Virus record (IMG/VR): IMGVR_UViG_3300047178_000142
Location: 1 to 62,511 of that record
Reading direction: 5' to 3' (one strand)
Source of the DNA: a virus
DNA length: 62,511 nt
In this document: piece by piece, positions 46,396 through 54,936 of the stretch
Layout: every line of letters begins with the position of its first letter
Position numbering within the stretch: the first letter of the stretch is position 1
Made by a program: the position numbers and the translations under genes
The notes under the pieces: model-generated
The model's database searches: none
The model's input: the letters and a program-made list of their open reading frames with translations, nothing else
What the model was told of the DNA's origin: nothing

Positions 46396-47782
46396 GCGCG
46401 CGAGGCCTGAACCCCGCCGCATAGGCCCCCAGCCGGGCGCGCAAGAGCGGTTCCTTTCAAGCCCGGCTGATATCGCCATCTACGGTGGCGGCGCAGGTGG
46501 CGGCAAAACGTGGGCGCTCCTGATGGAGCCGCTTCGTCATATCGGAAACCCAGACTTCGGCGCGGTCTTCTTTCGTCGCACGACCGTGCAGATCCGCAAT
46601 GTGGGCGGCCTATGGGACGAGAGCCTGCGTCTGTACCCAGATGCGAAGGGCGATGCGCGCCAGCACGACCTGACCTGGAAGTTCCCCAAGGGCTCGACGG
46701 TCAAGTTCGCGCACTTGGAGCACGAGAAGAACATTCATGATTGGCAGGGATCTCAAATCCCGCTGATCTGCTTCGACGAACTCACGCACTTCAGCGCGAA
46801 ACAGTTCTGGTATCTACTCAGCCGCAACCGCTCTATGTGCGGCGTTCGGCCCTATGTTCGGGCGACCTGCAATCCCGATGCCGACAGCTGGGTCGCCAAG
46901 TTCATCGCGTGGTGGATCGACCAGGAGACCGGCCTTCCCATCCCGTCTCGTTCCGGCGTGCTGCGCTGGTTCGTCCGCTTGGGCGACGAAATCAAGTGGG
47001 GCGACAGTCCGGCTGAGCTTGCGCATTACAAGAAGAAGAACGGCGAGCCGATCCCGGCCAAGTCGGTCACCTTCGTGCCCGCCACCCTCAGCGACAACCG
47101 CGCCCTCATGGACGCGGACCCGGGCTATGAAGCTAGCCTTCTCGCTCTGCCGACAGTGGAGCGTGAGCGGCTTCTTGGAGGCAACTGGAAAATCCGCCCC
47201 GCGGCGGGCCTGCTGTTCCAGCGCCGATGGGTCAATGTCATCGACGTCCTACCCGCCGGCCTGAAGTTTATCCGCGGCTGGGACTTGGCCGGCACGCCCA
47301 AGACCGAGGGCAACGAGCCCGACTGGACCTGCGGGACGAAGGTTGGCCGCGACGCCCAAGGCCGCTTCTACGTCTGCGACCACGTCCGCATCCGCGACAC
47401 GCCCTTCGAGGTCGAGCGGCTGATCAAGAACACGGCGTCGCAAGACGGGCGTATCACCGAGATCAGCTTGCCTCAGGATCCGGGGCAGGCCGGCAAATCC
47501 CAGGTGCTGGCGCTCATCTCCGCGCTCGCGGGCTACACCGCGCGCGCCACGCCTGAGACCGGCGACAAGACCACTCGCTTCGGCCCGTTCAGCGCCCAGG
47601 CGCAGGCGGGCAATGTGTCGGTTCTGCGCGGGGCTTGGAACGATCTCTGGTTCGACCAGCTCGAAGGCTTCCCTGAAGCGCTCCATGACGACGACGCCGA
47701 TTCCACGTCGCGCGCCTTCAACGCCTTCCTGACGGTCGCCAAGGCGAGCCGTTCCGCCCATGTCCCGATGATGGGGAGGTGA
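46382..47782 (+). CDS. Terminase large subunit
   Basis: The 466-aa motor has Walker A GGGAGGGKT (35-43), Walker B LICFDELTHF (Asp132-Glu133) and a nuclease domain with RGWDLAGTPKTEGNEPDWTC as the first acidic motif. Length and layout fit the phage terminase family of contractile and other alphaproteobacterial phages. The enzyme cuts and pumps DNA into the prohead. It starts within the small subunit gene. Confidence 0.92.
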   Translation: MAESERARPEPRRIGPQPGAQERFLSSPADIAIYGGGAGGGKTWALLMEPLRHIGNPDFGAVFFRRTTVQIRNVGGLWDESLRLYPDAKGDARQHDLTWKFPKGSTVKFAHLEHEKNIHDWQGSQIPLICFDELTHFSAKQFWYLLSRNRSMCGVRPYVRATCNPDADSWVAKFIAWWIDQETGLPIPSRSGVLRWFVRLGDEIKWGDSPAELAHYKKKNGEPIPAKSVTFVPATLSDNRALMDADPGYEASLLALPTVERERLLGGNWKIRPAAGLLFQRRWVNVIDVLPAGLKFIRGWDLAGTPKTEGNEPDWTCGTKVGRDAQGRFYVCDHVRIRDTPFEVERLIKNTASQDGRITEISLPQDPGQAGKSQVLALISALAGYTARATPETGDKTTRFGPFSAQAQAGNVSVLRGAWNDLWFDQLEGFPEALHDDDADSTSRAFNAFLTVAKASRSAHVPMMGR

Positions 47783-47785
47783 TGT

Positions 47786-49357
47786 TTGTTCCGCTCCATC
47801 GTCGAGAAGCTCCCGACCGACAAGGATTTGCCCGCGCGCGTTTTCACCGTGGACGTGAACCGGCGCGTCCTCGAGGGCGCGCTTTACGAGCACATGAAGT
47901 ACGGGTTTCACCAGGAGCAGACCGACAGCGGCGAATATATCCCTCTGCGCGACCGTCGGCCGAGCGTCCGCTACAACCTCTGCCGCCTGGTCGTCGATGA
48001 CAGCGTGAGCCTGCTGTTCAGCGAGGGGCACTTCCCCATCCCGCAGAGCGATGACAAGGCGGTCAAGGATGCGTTGATCGCCCTGATCAAGGACGCCAAG
48101 CTCAACGCCGTCATGCTGGAGGCGGCCACGCAGGGATCGGTCGGTTCGGTCGCGGTACAGTTGGCGATCTATGAGCAGAAGGCGACTCAGGGCCAGCCCA
48201 AGGCGCACCGGGCGTTCTATCGCCCCCACTGCACCGAGTACCTAACGCCGACTTTCGACCCCTTCAATCCCGACGTTCTGATCGGCCTGCGCGAGCAGTA
48301 CAAGATCAAGGGCGCCGCCGTTAAGGCGATGGGCTTTCCGGTCATCGACGAGGATATGGGCGTCGATTTTTGGTTTCTGCGCACCTGGGATGATCAAGCT
48401 GAGACTTGGTTTCAGCCCTTCAAGGTTTCGGAATCTAAGGATGCGGAGACGGCTGGTAAGCCGTTCGTTCCGACCGTCGATGAAAAGCGCACCGTCACCC
48501 ACGGCCTGGGCTTCGTGCCGTGGGTCTGGATCCGCAACCTGCCGGGCAAGCTTCGTCTGATCGGGAACGGCCAGGCGCTGACCTATAGCGATATCGACGG
48601 CGCCTGCACCTTCTCGGCAGCCGTCGATACGATGGTGGAGATCGAGTACCAGCTGTCTCAAGGCGGCCGGGGCCTGAAGTATTCCATGGACCCCACCCTG
48701 GTCCTGAAAGAGCCCGCTATGCCCTCCGTCGAGGATGGCACGGGCACGATCGTCAAGAGCCCGACCAACGCCCTCGTCGTCGATGGCCAGTCTGGCGACG
48801 CCAAGCTGCTCGAACTCGGCGGCTCGGCTTTCCAGGTCGTGCTGGAGTGGGTGCGGGCCCTGCGCGAACTGGCCATGGAGAGCGCTCACGGCAACCGCGC
48901 CGAGGCGTCCAAACTCAGCACCGCTCAGTCCGGCCGGGCCATGGAGCTGATGAACCAGTCGCTGATCTGGCTGGCCGACAAGCTGCGCGTCTCCTACGGC
49001 GAAGGCGCCCTGTTACAGCTGCTGCGGATGACCCTGGCGGCGCACGCGAAGTTCCCGCTCACCGTCGCGGGCAACCTGCTTCCGGCCCTCAATACCGACG
49101 CATCGCTCAGCCTGAACTGGCCCAAGTGGCAGGCGCCGACCACGACCGATCTGAAGGACCAGGCCGGGACGCTGAACACCCTGGTCGAAGGCGGCCTGCT
49201 GTCCAAGCCGACGGCCATCGGTCAGCTGGCCAACGATTACGACATCGAGGACGTCGCGGCCGAACAGGCCCTGATCCTCGCAGACGAAGCGGCCGCATCC
49301 GCACGCGCCATCGCTGAGGCGGCGCAGATCAAAGCGGCCCAGACGGTCGAGTCCTAA
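47786..49357 (+). CDS. Portal protein (SPP1 gp6-like)
   Basis: The TTG start at 47786 lies at a proper distance from GGGGAGG. The 523-aa protein carries the pattern of the SPP1 gp6/Gp6 portal family, with YNLCRLVVDDSVSLLFSEGH near residue 62 and FRPHC-type YRPHCTEYLTPTF. A C-terminal clip/crown part with ALNTDASLSLNWPKW follows, as does an Ala-rich end. It forms the dodecameric channel for DNA. Confidence 0.88.
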   Translation: MFRSIVEKLPTDKDLPARVFTVDVNRRVLEGALYEHMKYGFHQEQTDSGEYIPLRDRRPSVRYNLCRLVVDDSVSLLFSEGHFPIPQSDDKAVKDALIALIKDAKLNAVMLEAATQGSVGSVAVQLAIYEQKATQGQPKAHRAFYRPHCTEYLTPTFDPFNPDVLIGLREQYKIKGAAVKAMGFPVIDEDMGVDFWFLRTWDDQAETWFQPFKVSESKDAETAGKPFVPTVDEKRTVTHGLGFVPWVWIRNLPGKLRLIGNGQALTYSDIDGACTFSAAVDTMVEIEYQLSQGGRGLKYSMDPTLVLKEPAMPSVEDGTGTIVKSPTNALVVDGQSGDAKLLELGGSAFQVVLEWVRALRELAMESAHGNRAEASKLSTAQSGRAMELMNQSLIWLADKLRVSYGEGALLQLLRMTLAAHAKFPLTVAGNLLPALNTDASLSLNWPKWQAPTTTDLKDQAGTLNTLVEGGLLSKPTAIGQLANDYDIEDVAAEQALILADEAAASARAIAEAAQIKAAQTVES

Positions 49358-49448
49358 CCGACCGCCGACCCCTTTCCCGCGACCAACCGGCTGAAGCCCG
49401 GTCGCTGGCCCCTGCCGCCGATGCGGCTTCCTGCCCCCAAGAGGACCG

Positions 49449-50036
49449 ATGTCCGAAGAAAACCCCCAGACGCCTCCCGAAGCCAAGACGTTCTCGCTCG
49501 AGTACGTCCGCGAGCTTCGAGAGGAGAACAAGGGCCTGCGCTTGGCCAAGACAAATGCCGAGCGCGCAGCCGAAGACGCGAAGGCCGAAGCCGTCAAGGC
49601 CAAGACCGACGCCGAAGCCGCTGTCGCCGCCGCCAAGGCCGATGCCGAGGCGAAGGTGAAGGAAGCCGACACCCGCGTGAGCGATGGCGTCGCAGCCGCC
49701 CAGAAGGCGGCCGATGATCGCGTGATCAGCGCCGAACTGCGCACGGCGGCCACGGCCGCCGGCATGAAGGATCTCGACGGGCTGAAGCTCGCCGACCTCT
49801 CCAGCGTGAAGCTGAACGCCGAGGGCAAGGTCGAGGGCGCCGATGCGCTGCTGACCAGCCTGAAGGAAGCCAAGCCGTACCTTTTCGGAGAGCCGGCTCG
49901 GACCACCACGACCCAGACTGCCCCGCCGCCCGCGCCCAACGCGCTCACTGGCAAAAAGGCCGGCGACTGGACGCCTGAGCAGATGAAGCAAGCCGAACTG
50001 GCCCTCGCCGCCGGCAGGCCCATCCCGAACTTCTAA
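49449..50036 (+). CDS. Capsid scaffolding protein
   Basis: The 195-aa protein has FSLEYVRELREENKGLRLAK followed by a long Ala/Lys/Glu/Asp coiled coil (residues 30-95). A compact C-terminus (TPEQMKQAELALAAGRPIPN) follows. This is the usual layout of phage scaffold proteins between portal and major capsid. An imperfect hairpin (GCGACC ... GGTCGC, 49378-49404) lies in the leader. Confidence 0.85.
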   Translation: MSEENPQTPPEAKTFSLEYVRELREENKGLRLAKTNAERAAEDAKAEAVKAKTDAEAAVAAAKADAEAKVKEADTRVSDGVAAAQKAADDRVISAELRTAATAAGMKDLDGLKLADLSSVKLNAEGKVEGADALLTSLKEAKPYLFGEPARTTTTQTAPPPAPNALTGKKAGDWTPEQMKQAELALAAGRPIPNF

Positions 50037-50044
50037 GGCCCGAG

Positions 50045-50131
50045 CGGGCCTCCTACGGGCTTAGCGCCCGCTCCTGCCCACCGGGACCTGACGTCCAGGG
50101 GCCACCCCCACACCCACGACTTCAGGTCCCG
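50045..50131. promoter_or_regulatory. Structured leader upstream of major capsid gene
   Basis: GAGCGGGC (50042-50049) mirrors GCCCGCTC (50065-50072), and CGGGACCTGA (50082-50091) is an exact inverted copy of TCAGGTCCCG (50122-50131). The second hairpin ends 11 nt before the capsid start, with GAAAGGA ribosome site directly after. It may stabilise the mRNA or regulate high-level capsid translation. Confidence 0.6.
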
Positions 50132-50142
50132 AAAGGACAACC

Positions 50143-51561
50143 ATGTCCATCGACAATCTTCCCGCCTCCATTCAGTCGGTCATCCAAACCGGCATGCTGA
50201 AGCGCAAGTTCGAGACGTCGCTCCAGGCGAAACTCGGCTTCCGCGCCATCGCCGACAAAGAGCCCTTCTCCGCCGGCATCGGTGAGACGATCACCAAGAC
50301 CCGCACCGGTCTGCTGCCCGCCATCACGACCCCGATCGCTGCGGCCAGCAACACCGACATCACGTCCGGCCTGACCCCCAAGAACTTTGCCGTCGAGCAG
50401 TTCACCATGGGGCTCAACCAGTATGCCGACACGATGAACCTGAACGTGGTGACCGCCAAGGTCGCCATCGCCAGCCTCTATCTGCGCAATGTTTACACCC
50501 AGGGCGAGCAAGCCTCGCGCTCGGTGGATACTCTGGCCAGAAACGCCCTCTTCTACTCCTATGCGGGCGGCAACACCTTCGTCACCAACACCCTGGGCGC
50601 CGCCGGCACCACGGTTCAGGTGGATGACATCCGCGGCTTCATGCAGACGCTGAACACCTCCGGCCAGCCGGTCGCGATCTCGGCCCTGAACCCGGTGATC
50701 GTGACGGTCAACGGCAACGCCTATACCCTCGTCGGCGCAGTCGCCGATGGCGTCGCGCCCGCCGCTGGCCTGAACTCCTGGGAGCAGTTCCTGACCTTCT
50801 CGGGCGTGGGGAACAACACCTCCCTCACCCCGGGCGGCCGGTCCGGTTCGCTTCTGTTCAGCGCCAATGTCGCGACCGCCGATGCGACCAGCCATAACTC
50901 GGTCGTCTCCTCGGTCGCGCCTCTGATCATGCGCCCGGCGCCCGTCGCGTCGCCAACGATCGAGCACACCAACACGACGCAGATCAGCTCGGCGAACGAC
51001 ATCAACTCCGGTCGCCTGACCATGCAGATGATTCTGCAGGCCAAAGCCGCGATGTCCTCGAACAACGTGCCCCCGGCCGATTCGACGGGCCTCTACCACC
51101 TGTACGCCGACCCGACCCACCTGACCGGCCTCTATCAGGATCCGGCCTTCCAGCAATTCTTCCGCGGCGAGCGCAAGTCGGACGAATATAAGAAGGGCGT
51201 CATCTCCGAGATGCTCGGCGTTCGGATGGAAGAGACCAACCAGAACCCGGTCCAGAACCTGGCCGGCGTCGGTCTGGTCCGTCGCGCCATCCTGTGCGGC
51301 CAGGGCGCCATCGTCGAATCCGACTTCACCGGCAATTACGCCGCTGCGAACGAAGTCGATGACGGCAACCTGACCACGGTCGTGGACGGCATCGCGCACA
51401 TCACGCGCGAGCCCATCGACGCCCTGAAGCAGGTGGTCACCACGACCTGGTCCTATATTGGCGGCTTCGTCTGCCCGACGGACACCACGGCCAATCCGAC
51501 CGTCCTGCCCACGGCCACCAACAGCGCCTACAAGCGCGCGGTGATGCTCGAGTCGCTCTAA
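50143..51561 (+). CDS. Major capsid protein
   Basis: The 472-aa protein directly follows the scaffold gene and a structured leader. It has the N-arm and beta-rich core of HK97-fold capsids (TMGLNQYADTMNLNVVTAKV, AILCGQGAIVESDFTGN), and a C-terminal P-domain end. No separate capsid protease precedes it. A terminator-like hairpin follows. Sequence similarity by eye is to N4/P22-unrelated MCPs of myoviruses; placement makes the call secure. Confidence 0.85.
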   Translation: MSIDNLPASIQSVIQTGMLKRKFETSLQAKLGFRAIADKEPFSAGIGETITKTRTGLLPAITTPIAAASNTDITSGLTPKNFAVEQFTMGLNQYADTMNLNVVTAKVAIASLYLRNVYTQGEQASRSVDTLARNALFYSYAGGNTFVTNTLGAAGTTVQVDDIRGFMQTLNTSGQPVAISALNPVIVTVNGNAYTLVGAVADGVAPAAGLNSWEQFLTFSGVGNNTSLTPGGRSGSLLFSANVATADATSHNSVVSSVAPLIMRPAPVASPTIEHTNTTQISSANDINSGRLTMQMILQAKAAMSSNNVPPADSTGLYHLYADPTHLTGLYQDPAFQQFFRGERKSDEYKKGVISEMLGVRMEETNQNPVQNLAGVGLVRRAILCGQGAIVESDFTGNYAAANEVDDGNLTTVVDGIAHITREPIDALKQVVTTTWSYIGGFVCPTDTTANPTVLPTATNSAYKRAVMLESL

Positions 51562-51584
51562 GCGCCTTGATTTGACCAGTCACC

Positions 51585-51608
51585 CGGGCCCCTGGAAACG
51601 GGGGCCCG
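51585..51608 (+). terminator. Hairpin after capsid gene
   Basis: CGGGCCCC (51585-51592), loop TGGAAACG, GGGGCCCG (51601-51608): an 8-bp GC stem without a long U-run. It may limit read-through and favour capsid over downstream expression. The remaining 51609-51782 shows no gene. Confidence 0.6.
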
Positions 51609-51782
51609 TTCGGTCAGCTTCATGCGGCTATGTTCATTTCCGACACCTCATTTGAGGCGGCGAAAATTAGCATGGCTCCATTGACCTGACCGACCCTTCG
51701 GCGACCGCACCACCCCACAATCCCCACCGCATGGACGACGACGGCGCCTGCCGCTGCGCGATCCCGATCACAAGGACTGACC

Positions 51783-52064
51783 ATGCCCGAAGCCGCCACG
51801 ACCGCCGCCGCACCTCCTGCCGATCCCGCGAAGCCCGCCCCCGAAGCCACACCGGCTGATGTGATCGCCGCCGCCGATAAGGCCGCCGCCCGTGTCGCCG
51901 CCAAGAGCGATCTTCCGGCCAAGATCAGGCTGATGGCGCCCCATGGCTTCGTGGACGACGACGGCCGCAACCGGTTCTGGCTCGCCGGCACGGTCGTGTG
52001 CGACCCCGCCGAAATCGCGCTCCTCGTCGAGCGCCGCGCGCCCATGACCGCCGTCGTTGACTGA
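51783..52064 (+). CDS. Small head protein (93 aa)
   Basis: The N-terminal half is Ala/Pro-rich and probably disordered. The C-terminal half (AKIRLMAPHGFVDDDGRNRF, LAGTVVCDPAEIALLVERRA) is compact. It lies between capsid and connector genes, as head-tail joining or decoration proteins do. Not recognised. Confidence 0.6.
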   Translation: MPEAATTAAAPPADPAKPAPEATPADVIAAADKAAARVAAKSDLPAKIRLMAPHGFVDDDGRNRFWLAGTVVCDPAEIALLVERRAPMTAVVD

Positions 52065-52494
52065 TCAAGTCGGCTTCGACGGCGCGGCGACGCTCGATGC
52101 CTATGTCTTCGCCGACGCCGATCTGGTCGATATCCGCCGGTTCGCGGGCTATCCGGCGCGCGGCACCGGCATCGTCGTTTTCCCGTTCCCCTGGTGGTTC
52201 AAGTATTACCAGGCGCTTGAGGTCCGGCTTCAGAACCTGACGGCGAGCGAAGCCGCGATCATCCAGCAGTATCTGACCCAGCTGCGCACGCTTGAGGCGG
52301 CCATCCCTGGCTCCGGCGCGAACCTGGACACCGATCAAGCGGCGGTATGGACCCACAACAAGAACGAGGTCCGGGACCGGACGCGCCTCTACATGCAGTG
52401 GCGTCGCCAGTTCTGCGAGTTGCTCGGCGTACCCTACGGCTCTGGCGCCCAGCCGGGCGGTGGATGCGGCGGCGGCGTGACCATGGTGATCTGA
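52057..52494 (+). CDS. Head-tail connector protein (145 aa)
   Basis: The TTG start at 52057 overlaps the previous gene by 8 nt. The protein includes LDAYVFADADLVDIRRFAGY and FKYYQALEVRLQNLTASEAA and ends in a Gly-rich tail. By position it is a neck/adaptor protein. The first 30 residues before VFADADLV could be a start ambiguity. Confidence 0.6.
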   Translation: MTDQVGFDGAATLDAYVFADADLVDIRRFAGYPARGTGIVVFPFPWWFKYYQALEVRLQNLTASEAAIIQQYLTQLRTLEAAIPGSGANLDTDQAAVWTHNKNEVRDRTRLYMQWRRQFCELLGVPYGSGAQPGGGCGGGVTMVI

Positions 52495-52496
52495 CC

Positions 52497-52679
52497 ATGA
52501 CCACCATCGACATCGTCACGTCGCGCGGGTCCGTGCTCGTCTATGCCGAAAGCAAGACGCGGCTGAGGGTACGGGTCAACGAGCTGGTCGGCCGGCGATA
52601 TGTCGTAGGCATGGCCACGGTCGGCCGGCGGAGCGACGACCTGTTGCGGCTGATGGCCGCCCTGGCGGGTGTCGGATGA
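52497..52679 (+). CDS. Small protein (60 aa) between connectors
   Basis: MTTIDIVTSRGSVLVYAESK then VRVNELVGRRYVVGMATVGR. A compact beta-like protein starting 2 nt after the connector. It overlaps the protease-like gene (ATGA). Not recognised. Confidence 0.55.
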   Translation: MTTIDIVTSRGSVLVYAESKTRLRVRVNELVGRRYVVGMATVGRRSDDLLRLMAALAGVG

Positions 52680-53104
52680 CGACGATCGCGTATGCCAACG
52701 GCGTTTTGGCGTCCGACAGTCAAATGACCAGCTGCGATGGGCTCTTCGCCGGGTCTATGCGTAAGATCGGCAAACGCGGCGCGGTGATGTACGGTGCGAC
52801 TGGCACAACGTCATGGATTCACACATTTCTGGCCTGGGCCGACCACGGCTTTTGCGGAGAGCCGCCTCGATCCGAGAAGGATGAGGACAAGGCTTCCGGT
52901 TTCGCCATCGTCGGCGACATGGTGCACGAGTGGTTCCCTGACGGGCGCTTCACGCGCACCAAGATCGACACCTTCGCGGACGGGTCCGGGGCAAAGATCG
53001 CCTATGGCGCCATGGCCGCCGGCGCATCTCCCGCCGAGGCCGTCGCCGCAGCCATCAAGTTCGACATCTACTCAGGCGGTGAAATCATGGTGCTACACCG
53101 CTAA
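52676..53104 (+). CDS. HslV-like Ntn-hydrolase (proteasome-fold protein)
   Basis: The sequence MTTIAYANGVLASDSQMTSC places a Thr directly after Met, the nucleophile in HslV-type enzymes. It continues with GKRGAVMYGATGTTSWIHTF and a C-terminal AYGAMAAGASPAEAVAAAIK, which is the I-A-x-G-A-x-A-A-G-A-s-x-x-x-A-V repeat of the proteasome-like phage family. At 142 aa it is shorter than bacterial HslV (about 175). It is encoded in the neck gene cluster, so it may process or chaperone virion proteins. Activity is unproven. Confidence 0.7.
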   Translation: MTTIAYANGVLASDSQMTSCDGLFAGSMRKIGKRGAVMYGATGTTSWIHTFLAWADHGFCGEPPRSEKDEDKASGFAIVGDMVHEWFPDGRFTRTKIDTFADGSGAKIAYGAMAAGASPAEAVAAAIKFDIYSGGEIMVLHR

Positions 53105-53760
53105 TGGACGCCGCCACGATCGCCGCAAAAATCTACTACGGCTACGCCAAATCGGCGCAATACATTGGCCTGCCCTTCCGCCAGTTCCGTCCGACCGGCG
53201 TCTCAAACCCGACCGCCGGCGCGGCGCTCGCCACCCTGAACGCGGTGGCGACCGTTGGCACGACCGGCTTCAGCTTCACCAAGTCGCCCGCCCACAAGGA
53301 CGCTCTCTTCACCATGCTGGTGGACGGGACCCAGGTGCGGGTCGGCGACTACATGGTCGGCGCTACGGACACCTATTTCATCGCGGCCATGCAGCCGCTC
53401 CTGCCGATCCTGGCGGTTCGCTGCAACGCCGTGCTGAACATCGTCGGCGCCGGGCCCAGTCCGCAGCCGATCGGGCCGACGTCGGCTTACGGCGGCACGA
53501 CGGCGGCGGACGAAGGCGCGATCCTCACCGGATGGCCCGCTAGCCTGCTCTACGACGCGCGCGGGCGGCAAACCGAGGTTGGCCTGCCCACCGACCTGCC
53601 GAGCCCGTTCTACGACATCCTGCTGCCCATCACACCCGAGGGCATCGACCTGCGCACGACCGAGTTCGCCGATGACGCCCTGGGTCGGCGCTACACCATC
53701 TCGTCCAGCGAGCTGACCCAGTTCGGCTGGCGGTTGACGGCACAGATCGCGATCACCTGA
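53104..53760 (+). CDS. Head-tail neck protein (218 aa)
   Basis: The protein starts with MDAATIAAKIYYGYAKSAQY and contains LGRRYTISSSELTQFGWRLT at the end. Arrangement after the protease-like gene (TAATG overlap) and before the tail terminator-type gene supports a neck function. Beta-rich, no membrane segment. Family recognition is weak. Confidence 0.6.
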   Translation: MDAATIAAKIYYGYAKSAQYIGLPFRQFRPTGVSNPTAGAALATLNAVATVGTTGFSFTKSPAHKDALFTMLVDGTQVRVGDYMVGATDTYFIAAMQPLLPILAVRCNAVLNIVGAGPSPQPIGPTSAYGGTTAADEGAILTGWPASLLYDARGRQTEVGLPTDLPSPFYDILLPITPEGIDLRTTEFADDALGRRYTISSSELTQFGWRLTAQIAIT

Positions 53761-53776
53761 TCAAAGGAGCGCGCCC

Positions 53777-54607
53777 TTGGCGGACCAGTCGGACGTCGAG
53801 CAAGCGCTGGTCGATATGATCGGCGCCGTGCTCTACCCCAACGGCGTGAGCACCCAGCTTCCCCCGGCGCCTTCCATCGTCGGCGCACCGGCGCGCATCT
53901 TTCGCGGCTGGCCCAACGGACTTCAGCTCGACAAGGATCTTGCCGCCGGGACGCTCAACGTCTCGGTCTACACGCCGAACGGCTTCGACCGGAACACAAG
54001 CCGCTATCCCAATGACTGGCAGGTCTCCGCACCGCCCGCGCCGACGCTTACGGCGACCGTCGAAGGTATCACGGTGATAGTCGGGGGCGCGGTGTCGCCG
54101 CCTCAGAACATCGCGGTGAAGATCGGTCGGAAGGCTTATCCCTACGCGGTCCAGACCGGCGATACGCTGGCCTCCATCGCCAGCGCCCTTGCCGCCCTGA
54201 TCGCCGTCGATTGGCCAGGCGCCGCAGCCATCGGGCCGGTCATCACGCTGGTCAACCCGGCCGGCAAGGTGACCGCGGCCGTTGGAGGGTACGCCACGGG
54301 CTGGCGCGAGCTGCGGCGCCAGCAGAAGCGCTTCCAGATCGTTTTCTGGACACCGACGCCCGAGCTGCGTGATCAGGCCGTCAGCTTGATCGACGCCTAC
54401 CTGGCCGGGGTCGAGCGCTTCACCCTGCCGGACAACTCTGTCGCCCGGTTGATCTACGCCGCCTCGACCCAGAACGACGCGCCAGAGAAGGAGCGGCTGT
54501 TCCGCCGCGATCTCCTCTGCACGATCGAATATCCGACCACGCAAATCGCGCCCTTCGCGCAGATCGTCGCTTTCGAGACGACCCTCACCAGTTCGCCGCC
54601 AACCTGA
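53777..54607 (+). CDS. Tail terminator/completion-type protein (276 aa)
   Basis: The TTG start at 53777 has AAGGAG upstream. The protein contains DVEQALVDMIGAVLYPNGVS and an Ala-rich LysM-like stretch (QTGDTLASIASALAALIAVD), ending in FRRDLLCTIEYPTTQ. It precedes the small DUF2635-type protein and the sheath, where a tail-terminator normally lies. The LysM-like element is unusual for such a protein. Confidence 0.55.
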   Translation: MADQSDVEQALVDMIGAVLYPNGVSTQLPPAPSIVGAPARIFRGWPNGLQLDKDLAAGTLNVSVYTPNGFDRNTSRYPNDWQVSAPPAPTLTATVEGITVIVGGAVSPPQNIAVKIGRKAYPYAVQTGDTLASIASALAALIAVDWPGAAAIGPVITLVNPAGKVTAAVGGYATGWRELRRQQKRFQIVFWTPTPELRDQAVSLIDAYLAGVERFTLPDNSVARLIYAASTQNDAPEKERLFRRDLLCTIEYPTTQIAPFAQIVAFETTLTSSPPT

Positions 54608-54648
54608 GGCGATTCCGCCCCACCCGCATCAACTCCAAGGAGGTCGCC

Positions 54649-54867
54649 ATGCCCGACCAGCCTGAAATCGAACTCGTCGTCATCCAGCCTTTCGCCGGCC
54701 GCGCGAAGGGCGAGGTCATCACCGACCCCGCCGAGATGACAGCCGCGCCCGCGCACTGTGTGGTTCGGCGCGCCAAGGCCCCCGCGCCCCCCCCCCCTGC
54801 GCCCGCCGCCGCATCCGCCCCGCCCACACCACCTGCAACGCCTGCAGAGACCCTGCCCGCCAAGTAG
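54649..54867 (+). CDS. DUF2635-like small tail protein
   Basis: The 72-aa product has EIELVVIQPFAGRAKGEVIT and a Pro/Ala-rich C-terminus. DUF2635 proteins are encoded directly before the sheath gene in Mu-like phages, as here. A run of ten C (54787-54799 region) inside the proline stretch may be slippage-prone. AAGGAGG upstream. Confidence 0.55.
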   Translation: MPDQPEIELVVIQPFAGRAKGEVITDPAEMTAAPAHCVVRRAKAPAPPPPAPAAASAPPTPPATPAETLPAK

Positions 54868-54894
54868 CGGCGCGCCTTCAATCCCCACGTCGTC

Positions 54895-54916
54895 GCCCGC
54901 TTCAAGCGGGCTTTTT
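54895..54916 (+). terminator. Rho-independent terminator before sheath gene
   Basis: GCCCGC (54895-54900), loop TTCAA, GCGGGC (54906-54911), followed by TTTTT. It lies 20 nt before the sheath start and separates head/neck from tail transcription. Confidence 0.8.
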
Positions 54917-54936
54917 AATGCCCGGAGCAAGCCCGC

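Noticed and set aside
50122-51399. 425-aa minus-strand frame opposite the major capsid gene
   Set aside because: Same shadow effect; no domain pattern, no ribosome site, and fully covered by the capsid gene.
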